The notes beneath the pieces are model-generated. The model did no database searches and was not told where the DNA came from. It saw only the letters and a program-made list of their open reading frames with translations. From a virus, in the IMG/VR virus record IMGVR_UViG_3300025151_004699, positions 1 through 31,476 of that record: a DNA stretch of 31,476 nt. The stretch is one strand, 5' to 3'. A program made the position numbers and the translations under genes. Shown here in pieces: positions 15,649 to 23,700 of the stretch (positions are counted from its first letter, which is position 1; every line of letters starts with the position of its first letter).

Positions 15649-15665
15649 GGCGACTATTTGTCGCC
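15649..15665 (-). promoter_or_regulatory. GC-rich hairpin in the leader of the FmdB-like gene
   Basis: GGCGAC, a 5-base loop, then GTCGCC: a perfect 6-base-pair stem in an AT-rich gap. Read on the minus strand it lies 5-10 bases past a TATAAT box, at about the predicted transcript start. It could be a 5' stabilising stem for the mRNA. It could instead be a weak terminator for phoH, but the following TTCTTG is a poor T-tract. The hairpin is seen directly; the role is inferred. Confidence 0.55.
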
Positions 15666-15669
15666 CTCT

Positions 15670-15698
15670 ATTATATCCGTAAGCTAAGAAAATTGCAC
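15670..15698 (-). promoter_or_regulatory. Sigma-70-like promoter in the phoH-fmdB gap
   Basis: On the minus strand a perfect TATAAT (15670-15675) is preceded by a 17-base spacer and a weak -35 hexamer GTGCAA (15693-15698; 3 of 6 matches to TTGACA). It lies in the longest gene-free gap of the window and points into the FmdB-like gene and everything down to base 1. This would let the replication block be transcribed by host RNA polymerase separately from the structural block. The -10 box is convincing; the -35 is not. Confidence 0.45.
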
Positions 15699-15707
15699 TA
15701 ATTTTCT
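15687..15707. repeat. Inverted repeat over the phoH stop codon
   Basis: AGAAAATT and AATTTTCT flank a 5-base loop: an 8-base-pair perfect inverted repeat. The phoH stop (15698-15700) lies in and next to the loop. It overlaps the -35 region of the promoter-like element, so it could be an operator, or an AT-rich RNA stem ending the phoH message. Both are inference. Confidence 0.45.
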
Positions 15708-16372
15708 AAAGCATTTAAAATTCTTCCAATAATTCCATTTCTTTGTATGTCTTGATTAGTTAATCTACATACGGCAACGCCTTCAACGTCTTTAAGTTTA
15801 TCTATGCAGTCATAAAGGCCGCTTATTGATCGTATATCCGTTTGTCTAACGTCTCCGTTTATTATAACTTTTGAGTTTTTGCCCATTCTTGTTATGAACA
15901 TTTTTATCTGATCCATGCTGCAATTTTGCGCTTCGTCTAATATCATATACGAATCGTTGAAAGTGCTACCCCTCATGACTTCTAACGGTAAATACTTTAT
16001 TCTGTTTTCGTTTTCGTACTGACCGTAGTATGCCCTTCCCAAGAAAAACTTTATATTTTCTTTCATGGGTAAAAGATATGGAGCTATTTTTTCATTTAAT
16101 TCTCCCGGTAAAGATCCTAAGTCTTTTCCAGAGCATACAAGAGGTCTTGTAACAATAATGTTATCCGTTTGTCCGTTGTGTAGTTTTTGAGCGGCTATAC
16201 CAGAAGGTATAAAAGATTTTCCAGACCCGCTTGGTCCTGTGCAAAAAATCACATCATTTTCTATAATTGCACGTATATAATCTTCTTGATTTTCTGTTTT
16301 TCCCTGTACTATTTTTAGTTTTTCAGGTGTATTTTTTTTAGACCTATTTTGACTATGGGATTTTTTTCGCAT
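15698..16372 (-). CDS. phoH: PhoH-like ATPase
   Basis: This 224-residue P-loop protein matches PhoH. It has Walker A TGPSGSGKSF (about 45-54), then IIVTRPLVCSGKDLGSLPGE (the family's RP.v..g..lGfLPG motif), and the Walker B region SYMILDEAQNCSMDQIKMFI, followed by GKNSKVIINGDVRQTD. PhoH is a very common marker in marine phages; its biochemical role (RNA-linked ATPase) is not settled, and the link to phosphate starvation is by name from E. coli. It starts 9 bases after the 597-aa gene, with AAGG upstream. A lysine- and serine-rich N-terminal tail precedes the domain. It ends at the presumed transcription boundary at 15698. Confidence 0.92.
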   Translation of the reverse strand: MRKKSHSQNRSKKNTPEKLKIVQGKTENQEDYIRAIIENDVIFCTGPSGSGKSFIPSGIAAQKLHNGQTDNIIVTRPLVCSGKDLGSLPGELNEKIAPYLLPMKENIKFFLGRAYYGQYENENRIKYLPLEVMRGSTFNDSYMILDEAQNCSMDQIKMFITRMGKNSKVIINGDVRQTDIRSISGLYDCIDKLKDVEGVAVCRLTNQDIQRNGIIGRILNALEN

Positions 16373-16381
16373 GGTTCGCCT

Positions 16382-18175
16382 TTATAAGGGTTCGGTTGGA
16401 TTGTCTATGTCGTATGGAATTATGTTTTCAACGTAGTCCCCCTTTGTAAACACTGCATCGCTACAAGAATTGGAATATGTTAGTGTAGTTTTTACCTCGC
16501 CACCAGAAGTGTCTCCGCCAGAAGTAGATATATCAACAAGATAATTACGTTTTCCTAAATCCCAAAGTAAGAATTTTTCTTGTTCATCGTGAATACCTCT
16601 AGCTACTAATTTTATTTCTCTGTCAGCCTGCATCCAGTCAGGCAAATGATTAAAGTCAATGTCGTTGTAATCTCTTGACCCTGCCGACTTTGTGTAAACA
16701 TTGTCTACATTTCTAATTGCGTCAAAGTCTTCCTGATTTGGACGGTATGAATTGTTGAATTCGTGTAAGAAATTCCAATAAGGCATACCCTGTCTTGTAA
16801 TTCCTTCAAATGAGCATTTAACATCTATAGGTAGAGACAAGACCTTAAACCTATTTACTTTGTTTTCCTGATCTCTTACACTTCCTGGCCGCTTTCCAAT
16901 GTCGGCAAAGTCTTTATAGTTAAATGATAAGTCTATATTTATAGAAGTTATAGCTAAATTTTTTCTTCTTTCTGTTCTGTCTGTATACTCTGAACCTATT
17001 TCGGATTCATAAGCAACTTCTAAATCGAACAAATTAATAACTTCTGTAGGAAGGTTAGATGGCCCATACGAGTCTCTTAGGATATCTAAATGATAGCGAC
17101 GAACAGGCAATCCCTGACGAGGCTTGGCTTTAACCCTGTACCAACCTAAACCCGGAGATGATTCTGAATACTGAGTACCAATTACTTCTTTAAAAGTTAG
17201 AGAAAGAGGGTCTTGGTCAATTTCTTTCCATAGGTATAAAGGGTTGTCTGGATATCTATAGGGCAGTTGAACCGAAAAGAATTGTTTATTTGGTAAGTTG
17301 TAATACCTAATATCTTTTGGGTCTCTTGAAACAGAGTTAATGTTGTGGACTAGATTTTTAGAATTTAAAGTTATAGATTCTGTAACTGCTCCGTCTGCGT
17401 TTATAGAATAGCTAATCGAAGAGATCAAGCAGTTTCTATATGTCATAGATATTACATCATATCTATCATTATCCTCTAACGATCCCTGTGTTCCAGCTAG
17501 AGGGTCTATTCCAGTATCTTCAACTATTCCTCCTGCTGGCTGATAGTCTTGATGCCTAAAGGGGTTAGATATAAGATTGGGCTTTTCTCCTGTGTCTAAA
17601 TTGTCCGAACTTTCAGGAAGGTATTCTTCTGGCGATCCGGAAAATTCGGGCCTCTCTATGGCGTTAGCGATTCTTGAAAATCTATCAGGAGTATATAGTA
17701 TTGTTATATCGTAACTTCTCAAAGCGAAGTTTTCTGATCCTTCTTGCGTGGGATACCCCTTGCTGCCCATATTCTTTTTGTTTAATATGTGATTATCTTT
17801 ATAATCGTTAGAATATTGAGAATCGTAGCCGGATGGATCTTCTTCGCCATAAACACGATAAAACATTTCAGAATCAAAATCAAGAATTCTTTCGATGTTT
17901 ATTTCATACTCTGTTTCACCATATCTAATTGCCTGTTTTTGAAACCTTCCAACGTCAGACAGCGACTCTGGATTTAAATTGCTAGAAGTTCCAACAGCCT
18001 GCACCCCTTTTAAAAAGTAAGAATTAAGAGTGGGGTCATAAGGATATTGGTCTGGTTCTTCTCCGTTTTTTTCCCACACAAAAACAGCCTGACAGTAGTA
18101 TGATATTCTGTGATTGGGAGCATTAAAAGGAATCCCTTGCGTGTTTCCGGGATTATACGGGATGTTCGTTGTCAT
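16382..18175 (-). CDS. Probable virion structural protein, possibly tail-tube-related
   Basis: This encodes 597 residues with a strand-rich, tyrosine- and asparagine-rich composition typical of phage structural proteins, and no signal or membrane segment. Two stretches resemble tail-tube-type beta sandwiches: RNCLISSISYSINADGAVTE followed by SITLNSKNL in the middle, and KTTLTYSNSCSDAVF near the end. Similar strand pairs (SISYSxxxDGxxTESxTL) occur in several phage tube proteins. No enzymatic motif is visible. Its start overlaps the dUTPase stop as TAATG. It might alternatively be a head-tail connector or baseplate protein, so the structural call is moderate and the tube call weak. Confidence 0.55.
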   Translation of the reverse strand: MTTNIPYNPGNTQGIPFNAPNHRISYYCQAVFVWEKNGEEPDQYPYDPTLNSYFLKGVQAVGTSSNLNPESLSDVGRFQKQAIRYGETEYEINIERILDFDSEMFYRVYGEEDPSGYDSQYSNDYKDNHILNKKNMGSKGYPTQEGSENFALRSYDITILYTPDRFSRIANAIERPEFSGSPEEYLPESSDNLDTGEKPNLISNPFRHQDYQPAGGIVEDTGIDPLAGTQGSLEDNDRYDVISMTYRNCLISSISYSINADGAVTESITLNSKNLVHNINSVSRDPKDIRYYNLPNKQFFSVQLPYRYPDNPLYLWKEIDQDPLSLTFKEVIGTQYSESSPGLGWYRVKAKPRQGLPVRRYHLDILRDSYGPSNLPTEVINLFDLEVAYESEIGSEYTDRTERRKNLAITSINIDLSFNYKDFADIGKRPGSVRDQENKVNRFKVLSLPIDVKCSFEGITRQGMPYWNFLHEFNNSYRPNQEDFDAIRNVDNVYTKSAGSRDYNDIDFNHLPDWMQADREIKLVARGIHDEQEKFLLWDLGKRNYLVDISTSGGDTSGGEVKTTLTYSNSCSDAVFTKGDYVENIIPYDIDNPTEPL

Positions 18176-18696
18176 TATACACCTGTACTTCCAAAGCCAG
18201 ACTCGTTCCGATCCGTGCTGTTTAGGTCAGACACTTCTACTAGTTCAAAGTTTTCTACCTTTTGTAATACAAGCTGGGCAATCCTGTCGCCTTTTTCTAT
18301 GTTATAGTCACTGTATTGCGAGTTGTACAGTATCACGCCTATATCTCCACGATAGCCGCTATCAATAACTCCTGCAAATACATCTATTCCATGCTTGTAA
18401 GCCATTCCAGATCTAGGCCAAATCAAACCAACATACCCTTTTGGTATAGCCATAGATATGCCTGTTTTAATTAATTTATGTGTGTGTTTTTCTAACACGG
18501 TTCCGTGAGAAGCGTAGAGATCAAAGCCTGCATCGTATTCGTTTGCTTTTGTAGGAGTTGTTGCATTTTCATTAAGTTTTACAAATTCCAAAGGTGTACC
18601 GTTCCAAGGCTTTATATAGCTAGGAAAGCAGGTTTTTTTGTTTTGTGCTTCTTCTAATTGTTTTTCTCTAGCCAATTCGTCTGGATGAATATTCAT
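18175..18696 (-). CDS. dut: dUTPase (trimeric type)
   Basis: This 173-residue protein carries all five motifs of trimeric dUTP diphosphatase in order: DAGFDLYA (55-62), PRSG (94-97), GVIDSGYRGDIGV (109-121, with catalytic D112 and the uracil-stacking Y115), GDRIAQLV (136-143), and NESGFGSTG (164-172). It hydrolyses dUTP to dUMP and pyrophosphate, keeping uracil out of phage DNA and supplying dUMP for dTMP synthesis. An N-terminal extension of about 35 residues (rich in E, K and Q) precedes the core and is longer than usual. SD AGGAG lies 7 bases before the ATG. It sits between structural genes rather than with the other nucleotide genes. Confidence 0.95.
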   Translation of the reverse strand: MNIHPDELAREKQLEEAQNKKTCFPSYIKPWNGTPLEFVKLNENATTPTKANEYDAGFDLYASHGTVLEKHTHKLIKTGISMAIPKGYVGLIWPRSGMAYKHGIDVFAGVIDSGYRGDIGVILYNSQYSDYNIEKGDRIAQLVLQKVENFELVEVSDLNSTDRNESGFGSTGV

Positions 18697-18714
18697 TTTT
18701 TTCTCCTGTTTCTT

Positions 18715-20650
18715 TTAACCTATTCCTAAAAGTAGCATTCCTCCACCCGCTCCGGTTTGATCTGCTCCCACATCCCAATCTTGAGATTCGGACCTAGCAA
18801 TACCGTCTATATCAATAGCTATAGTAGGGTAAGAAGAATAGTCTGACAATGCATTATAACCAGCCCTTACCGCAGAAGACTCAGGATTTAGGTGATAATC
18901 TTCACTTCCCACTAAAATACTTTTAAACATAGTTTGGTCAAACGCCTGAGAGGTAAGAAAACCTACTCCAGAAGCGCTAGCATCAGAAGATATGTTGTAT
19001 TTCTGAGTTATCGCTCCATCAAAATCTGCTACCCTTATGTTGCCGCTAGAAGGATCAGAAACAGATATAGAGTTTACCACGGTAACAGTTCCTGAGTCTC
19101 TTCTTACTCCATACACATGATCGGCAAGCGTGGTATTTATGCAGTCTAATGTTCCGCCTCCAGAATATATAGAAGCGCCCTGATTTCCACTGTTGCTGCT
19201 GTCATAAAATATACTGTTGTCAACTATTGATGTTCCGTAATTTTTGAACATGTAATTCAAACCAGAGTAAACAAGACATCTAGACATTTGAAACAAGTAA
19301 CTTGAAGCATTTGCGGTTATCTGAACGCCATACATGTCCCTTTGGTCAAACGCTAAATATTCAAAAGACACAGGAATATTGGCAGTTATGCTGCTAGGCT
19401 GGTAGCTTGACGTAGGAGAAATCGTTACTCCGCTTCCAGCCGTTCCATCATGGCGGTCGGAGCGAGCAGCTTCAAGCCTGACAGAATATAGTCCTACCGT
19501 GTCTCCGCCGTCTACGCTAAACGCTTCGTAAAAAGTAGAATCGTTATAACACTCTCCTATAGCCCTATCTTCATAAAAATAAATATCTTCATTGTCCAAG
19601 TCTGCTTCCCATAGCGAGATGGTAGAATAGTCTCTGGAGTTTGTTCCAATGGTCTTTGTTATTGTGGTTGGAGTTTGATCTGCCCCTATGTCCCAGTTTT
19701 GCCCCCTAGAAAGATGATCTATATCTTGCGTTGCTAAACCAGTATCGAATCCAGATATTCCAGGTTTGAAGGTTTCAGAAGAAACGTTTATTCCCAATCC
19801 AACAGCAGGGGCGTAGTTTTCATAATCAAACTGACTTCTCAAGTGGTAATCTTCACTACCCACAACGGTAGATATAAACATGTTATCCATTGAAACGTCT
19901 GTGTAAGTATTTGAACCATAGATTGAGCCAGTCCCCACCATATTTGTGTCCCAGTATGGAGTTTGTGTTGGCGGCGTTCCGTTTATTGAATACGCTGGAT
20001 GCCCATCTCTGCGAAAAAGAAGATTGTTTTTTACGGTATTTTTAGATATGTTTCTTTCTCTTGTATAAATAGCTGGGCCATTATTGCTAATGATCGTATT
20101 GTTAAGTAGCTTGCAGCCCGTGTAGTAATTATTTGAAGACCAGCCATACTTAATATTGTATATTACGTTATTTGCAGCAAATATATACCAAAACCCTGCA
20201 CCTATTCCTGCTCTGTTGTTTGTTTCGGGTAAATAGCTTTCGTGTATGATGCATCTTAATATTGTTTTGTTGTTCTGATTGTCTGGGAAGGTTACTAAAT
20301 CGAAAGCAGAAATGTGATATCGAGTTATTTCTAATCCTTCTACTTTTACTGGTATATTGGGGCCACAGGCGACCCTTAGTGGACGTTGCCAATTGGCCGT
20401 AGTTTGAATTTTAACTCCTGTGCCAGCCGTTCCGTCGTGAGCTTCTCCCGCCGCAGCTTTTAATGTTACAGTATTTAAACCTATTGTGCCGCCACCGTTT
20501 ATATCAACTGGACCAAAGGCTGAATCATTGTAACATTCTCCAACGGCATCATCTCCTTCCATGTATACGTTTGCATTGTCTAGGTCGGCTTCCCATAGAG
20601 ACATTGTAGAATAATCTCTAGAATTGGTTCCTATAGTTTTAGTTATGGTT
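18715..20650 (-). repeat. Tandem duplication inside the beta-helix protein
   Basis: Two units of about 326 codons, roughly 20650-19675 and 19672-18715. They share an initial block at the nucleotide level (compare 20583-20650 with 19600-19670: both contain TCCCATAG and tctctgg/tctctag runs in similar order) and a final VGADQT-type block. The interiors differ in sequence. This indicates an old internal duplication with diverged rungs. Confidence 0.65.
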
Positions 20651-20724
20651 CCCGGTTCTCTTGAAGACCCGTAATAATTTCTACCAATAGTACCCGCTAA
20701 AGATATGCTTGTTAATCTTGTCAT
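18715..20724 (-). CDS. Tandem right-handed beta-helix surface protein, tailspike-like
   Basis: This encodes 669 residues in two similar halves. Each half starts TITKTIGTNSRDYST followed by SLWEADLDN, continues with VGECYNDS and a HDGTAG block, and ends with VGSEDYHLR or VGSEDYHLN and a DWDVGADQT or NWDIGADQT block. Starts at residues about 26 and 352 give a unit of about 326 residues. The interior repeats many N, S, I and V residues (NNTIISNNG, KNNLLF), typical of parallel beta-helix rungs. Such proteins form receptor-binding or glycan-cleaving spikes; no catalytic residues can be assigned. The start shares its A with the LamG gene stop (TAATG), so the two are probably co-translated and both virion-surface proteins. 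Confidence 0.7.
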   Translation of the reverse strand: MTRLTSISLAGTIGRNYYGSSREPGTITKTIGTNSRDYSTMSLWEADLDNANVYMEGDDAVGECYNDSAFGPVDINGGGTIGLNTVTLKAAAGEAHDGTAGTGVKIQTTANWQRPLRVACGPNIPVKVEGLEITRYHISAFDLVTFPDNQNNKTILRCIIHESYLPETNNRAGIGAGFWYIFAANNVIYNIKYGWSSNNYYTGCKLLNNTIISNNGPAIYTRERNISKNTVKNNLLFRRDGHPAYSINGTPPTQTPYWDTNMVGTGSIYGSNTYTDVSMDNMFISTVVGSEDYHLRSQFDYENYAPAVGLGINVSSETFKPGISGFDTGLATQDIDHLSRGQNWDIGADQTPTTITKTIGTNSRDYSTISLWEADLDNEDIYFYEDRAIGECYNDSTFYEAFSVDGGDTVGLYSVRLEAARSDRHDGTAGSGVTISPTSSYQPSSITANIPVSFEYLAFDQRDMYGVQITANASSYLFQMSRCLVYSGLNYMFKNYGTSIVDNSIFYDSSNSGNQGASIYSGGGTLDCINTTLADHVYGVRRDSGTVTVVNSISVSDPSSGNIRVADFDGAITQKYNISSDASASGVGFLTSQAFDQTMFKSILVGSEDYHLNPESSAVRAGYNALSDYSSYPTIAIDIDGIARSESQDWDVGADQTGAGGGMLLLGIG

Positions 20725-23700
20725 TATCCAATAACCTTATTGTTAAACGCTGTATTGATTATTTGGTCTGAGTTAAACTTATCCGGCCTATCTGAAATTT
20801 GTCTATCTATCTTTTCTACCCATAAGGAGCTTATAAGGTCATTTCCTATAGAGTTTGGCCCTTGTGCGACAATCAAGAATCCCGACTTGAAGTCGTGTTC
20901 TATATAGCTTTCCGAAGCAAGATTAAAGTCTGTATTTGATTTAACGTTGCCTAAAATGTCCATGTAGCTCCCAACAGACGCACTAGAATTCATGCTGTGT
21001 ATTTTGTAACCTTGATCGTAAAAACTAAATGCGGCAGAAGCGGCAAAAGAAGCATCACAATGAACAGAACCTACTCTATATACGCCCGGTCCATCTGGAA
21101 GGTCTAACCTAAAAATGAGTCCATTAGTACCTACATGCTTAAAAAATATTCCTGCTAATTGAGGGTCTAAAGAAGAGTTTCTGTCTCTAGTTCTGGTTGC
21201 GTCCCAAACGTAAAATCCGTAACCTCTATCTGAGTTGTAATAAGCGTCAGCTAGTGAGCAAACATCAAACCCGCTTGGGTCGGTTACAAACCCTTCTGTT
21301 TGTCTAAAGTTTACACCCTTAAATTTAACACCTCCAGAGATTCCCCTAGATCTAGAAAGATGAAGTATTTCTGATTCGGTCAGCGACCTGTTGAACCACC
21401 TAATGTCGTCCATCTTGCCTTCGTAGGCATAGAGGGATGAGCCATCTATATTGTTTCCAATGGTGATATCATTGCTGAGAGTAATCGGGTCTGATGCAGT
21501 TCTTGTGATCGGCTTTAATTCTCCATCAAAGTATGCCTTGATTGTGTTTGAGCCAGCCTCTCGCTGAAAGAGAACGTGAACCCAAGTGTTGGTCAAAACA
21601 TTGTTGTATGTGTTGCCAGAACCGTCTGAGTTTGGTCTTGCGGATGCCTGCACCTTTGCTGGACCGACTGTTCCAAAACAACTGAGTGCGTTGTTTTCGG
21701 TGTAGTCCATGTCCCACATGTATTCAGTTCCATTCGCTTCCCAGTTCATCCAGTAAGACAAACAGAAGGCGTCTGTAGTTCCAGTACCAACTCCACCAAG
21801 AATTTTTATGTAGTCATCTGTGCCGTCAAAGTCAAAGGCGCGACTGCCCCCCGAACCAGACGATGCAACAGTTGCCATTCCGCCTTGATAAGTTCCATGA
21901 TTTTCGTTGCCGCTTATATCTCTAGCGCCGTCTTTGAGAGAGGGGCAAATCCACAACTCCTCATCGCCAAGCCCTACGTATTGAACAGGAGCGCCCAATA
22001 CCCCGCGAGATGAAGACAAATGAGACACCTGTGCTGGCGATAAGGGGTAATCGTAGCATCTAAAGTCGTCTATTTTACCTTTAAAATTACTGCTACCGAT
22101 AGTAAACGGATTTCCGTATTTTTCCGTAGTGACTCCAGGGTTTCTTGTAACAGAGCTTACTAATACTCCATTTATGTAAAAATGTGCCGCTGCATGATCC
22201 AGCACAAATGCCCAATGCTGCCATCCAGCATCAATAGCATCTGCCAATGTTTGCACAGTTTGCGATGCCAAAGTACCAAACCCGCCAGAGTCTAAAGTGC
22301 CAACTACGGATGTGTAAAACGATTTTGGGTTTTGATATACGTTGCCAGTAGTAATCCGAACGCTAGCCGTTCCCCCATTGGCTCCTGTATGTTCTTGAAA
22401 GAGTTGTACATAAGCGTCGTTAGCATCATTATCATTATAGCACCACATAGACCAAGAAAGCGTTCTTAGTCCGCCGCCATATACTTTAGTGGTAGTTATT
22501 GTATCGTCTATTCCGTCAAATTCATAAGCTCTAGAACCTCCATAAGCACTATCTTCAACCAAGGAAGCTCCATTGTTTAGCGTCAGAGTTCTTGCACTGG
22601 GAGATAGGTCAACATGATTTGGCTGTAGGGTTGGACAAGCCCAAAATATTTCATCGCCAAGCCCAACAGGAGGTGGACCCTCTATACCCCGCGAGGAGGA
22701 TAGGTGTATTATTTCCTTTTGGGTAAGAACACGGTCATACACCCGAATGTCGTCATAGCGAGACCACCGGAGTACACTTCCAATCTCATAGCTGTCAGAA
22801 ATAGTTGTTGATGCACTTCTTGTCTGTTGTCCATCAAGTACTCCATCAATATAGATGGAAGCTATTTGTTCGTTTGGATCATAGGTTAAAACGACATTAT
22901 GCCATACGTTTTGGTTAATGAAAGTAGTTGCATAATTTCCATGAACCCCATCTAAGGTAAGTCGGTAGCGCTTGTTGCTCCTGCTGTCTCCAAATCTGGT
23001 TACGCCAGAAGCAGAGTCTTTCAAGTGTACGGAACTGCTGCCGATACTGCTGGAGCTTACCCAGAAAGACAAACTCTTGACCTCAAATGGACTTGAGAAA
23101 GTACCAGTCATAGAGTCGGTATCGGACAAACCTTGATAAAAATGGTCGTAATTAATGGTCATTCCATTGAAGGTTCCATTGTTTCCATTACCTGACAGAT
23201 CGACAGGACTAGTCCTATTTAGCGTTGCACAAAGCCACAGCTTCTCATCTCCGAGGCCATTGTATACAGAACCCTGCACCCCCCGCGACGAAGCTAGGTG
23301 TGTGATCTCTGCTTGGGTGAGAGGTCTGTCATAGACTCGAATATCATCGTAGTACTTGGATGATGTTACTGTAGACCCACTGGATGAACCAATTTTGAAT
23401 GAAGATGTTGTCGCAGCGGGTGAGTTAAGGGTTAGCGATTGGTGAAGCACGCCATCAACATAAATGTCTGTTGTGGTTCCATTGCTTACTTTCGCAAAGT
23501 GAAACCAACCACTTGACGGCAGCGTTGGGGTGATCTGCCCAAAGTTTTGTCGCTTTATATAATCATTTGAATTTTCGCTATATAGTGCGTCTGACCATCC
23601 TGACGAACTAAACGCATTGTTTCCACAGAACCACGATGTGCCATTTTCAATCGCTGACCTCTTTATCCACATTGAAACAGAGGTAAAAGTCGTCCCGATG

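Noticed and set aside
15649-15665. Rho-independent terminator of phoH
   Set aside because: The stem is good but the following TTCTTGAC is a weak T-tract, and the hairpin lies after a TATAAT box; kept as a leader hairpin instead.
20168-20392. Alternative minus-strand frames inside the beta-helix and LamG genes (20168-20392, 24119-24421, 26878-27090)
   Set aside because: Out-of-frame within long conserved repeats; no start signals; composition unlike other phage genes.
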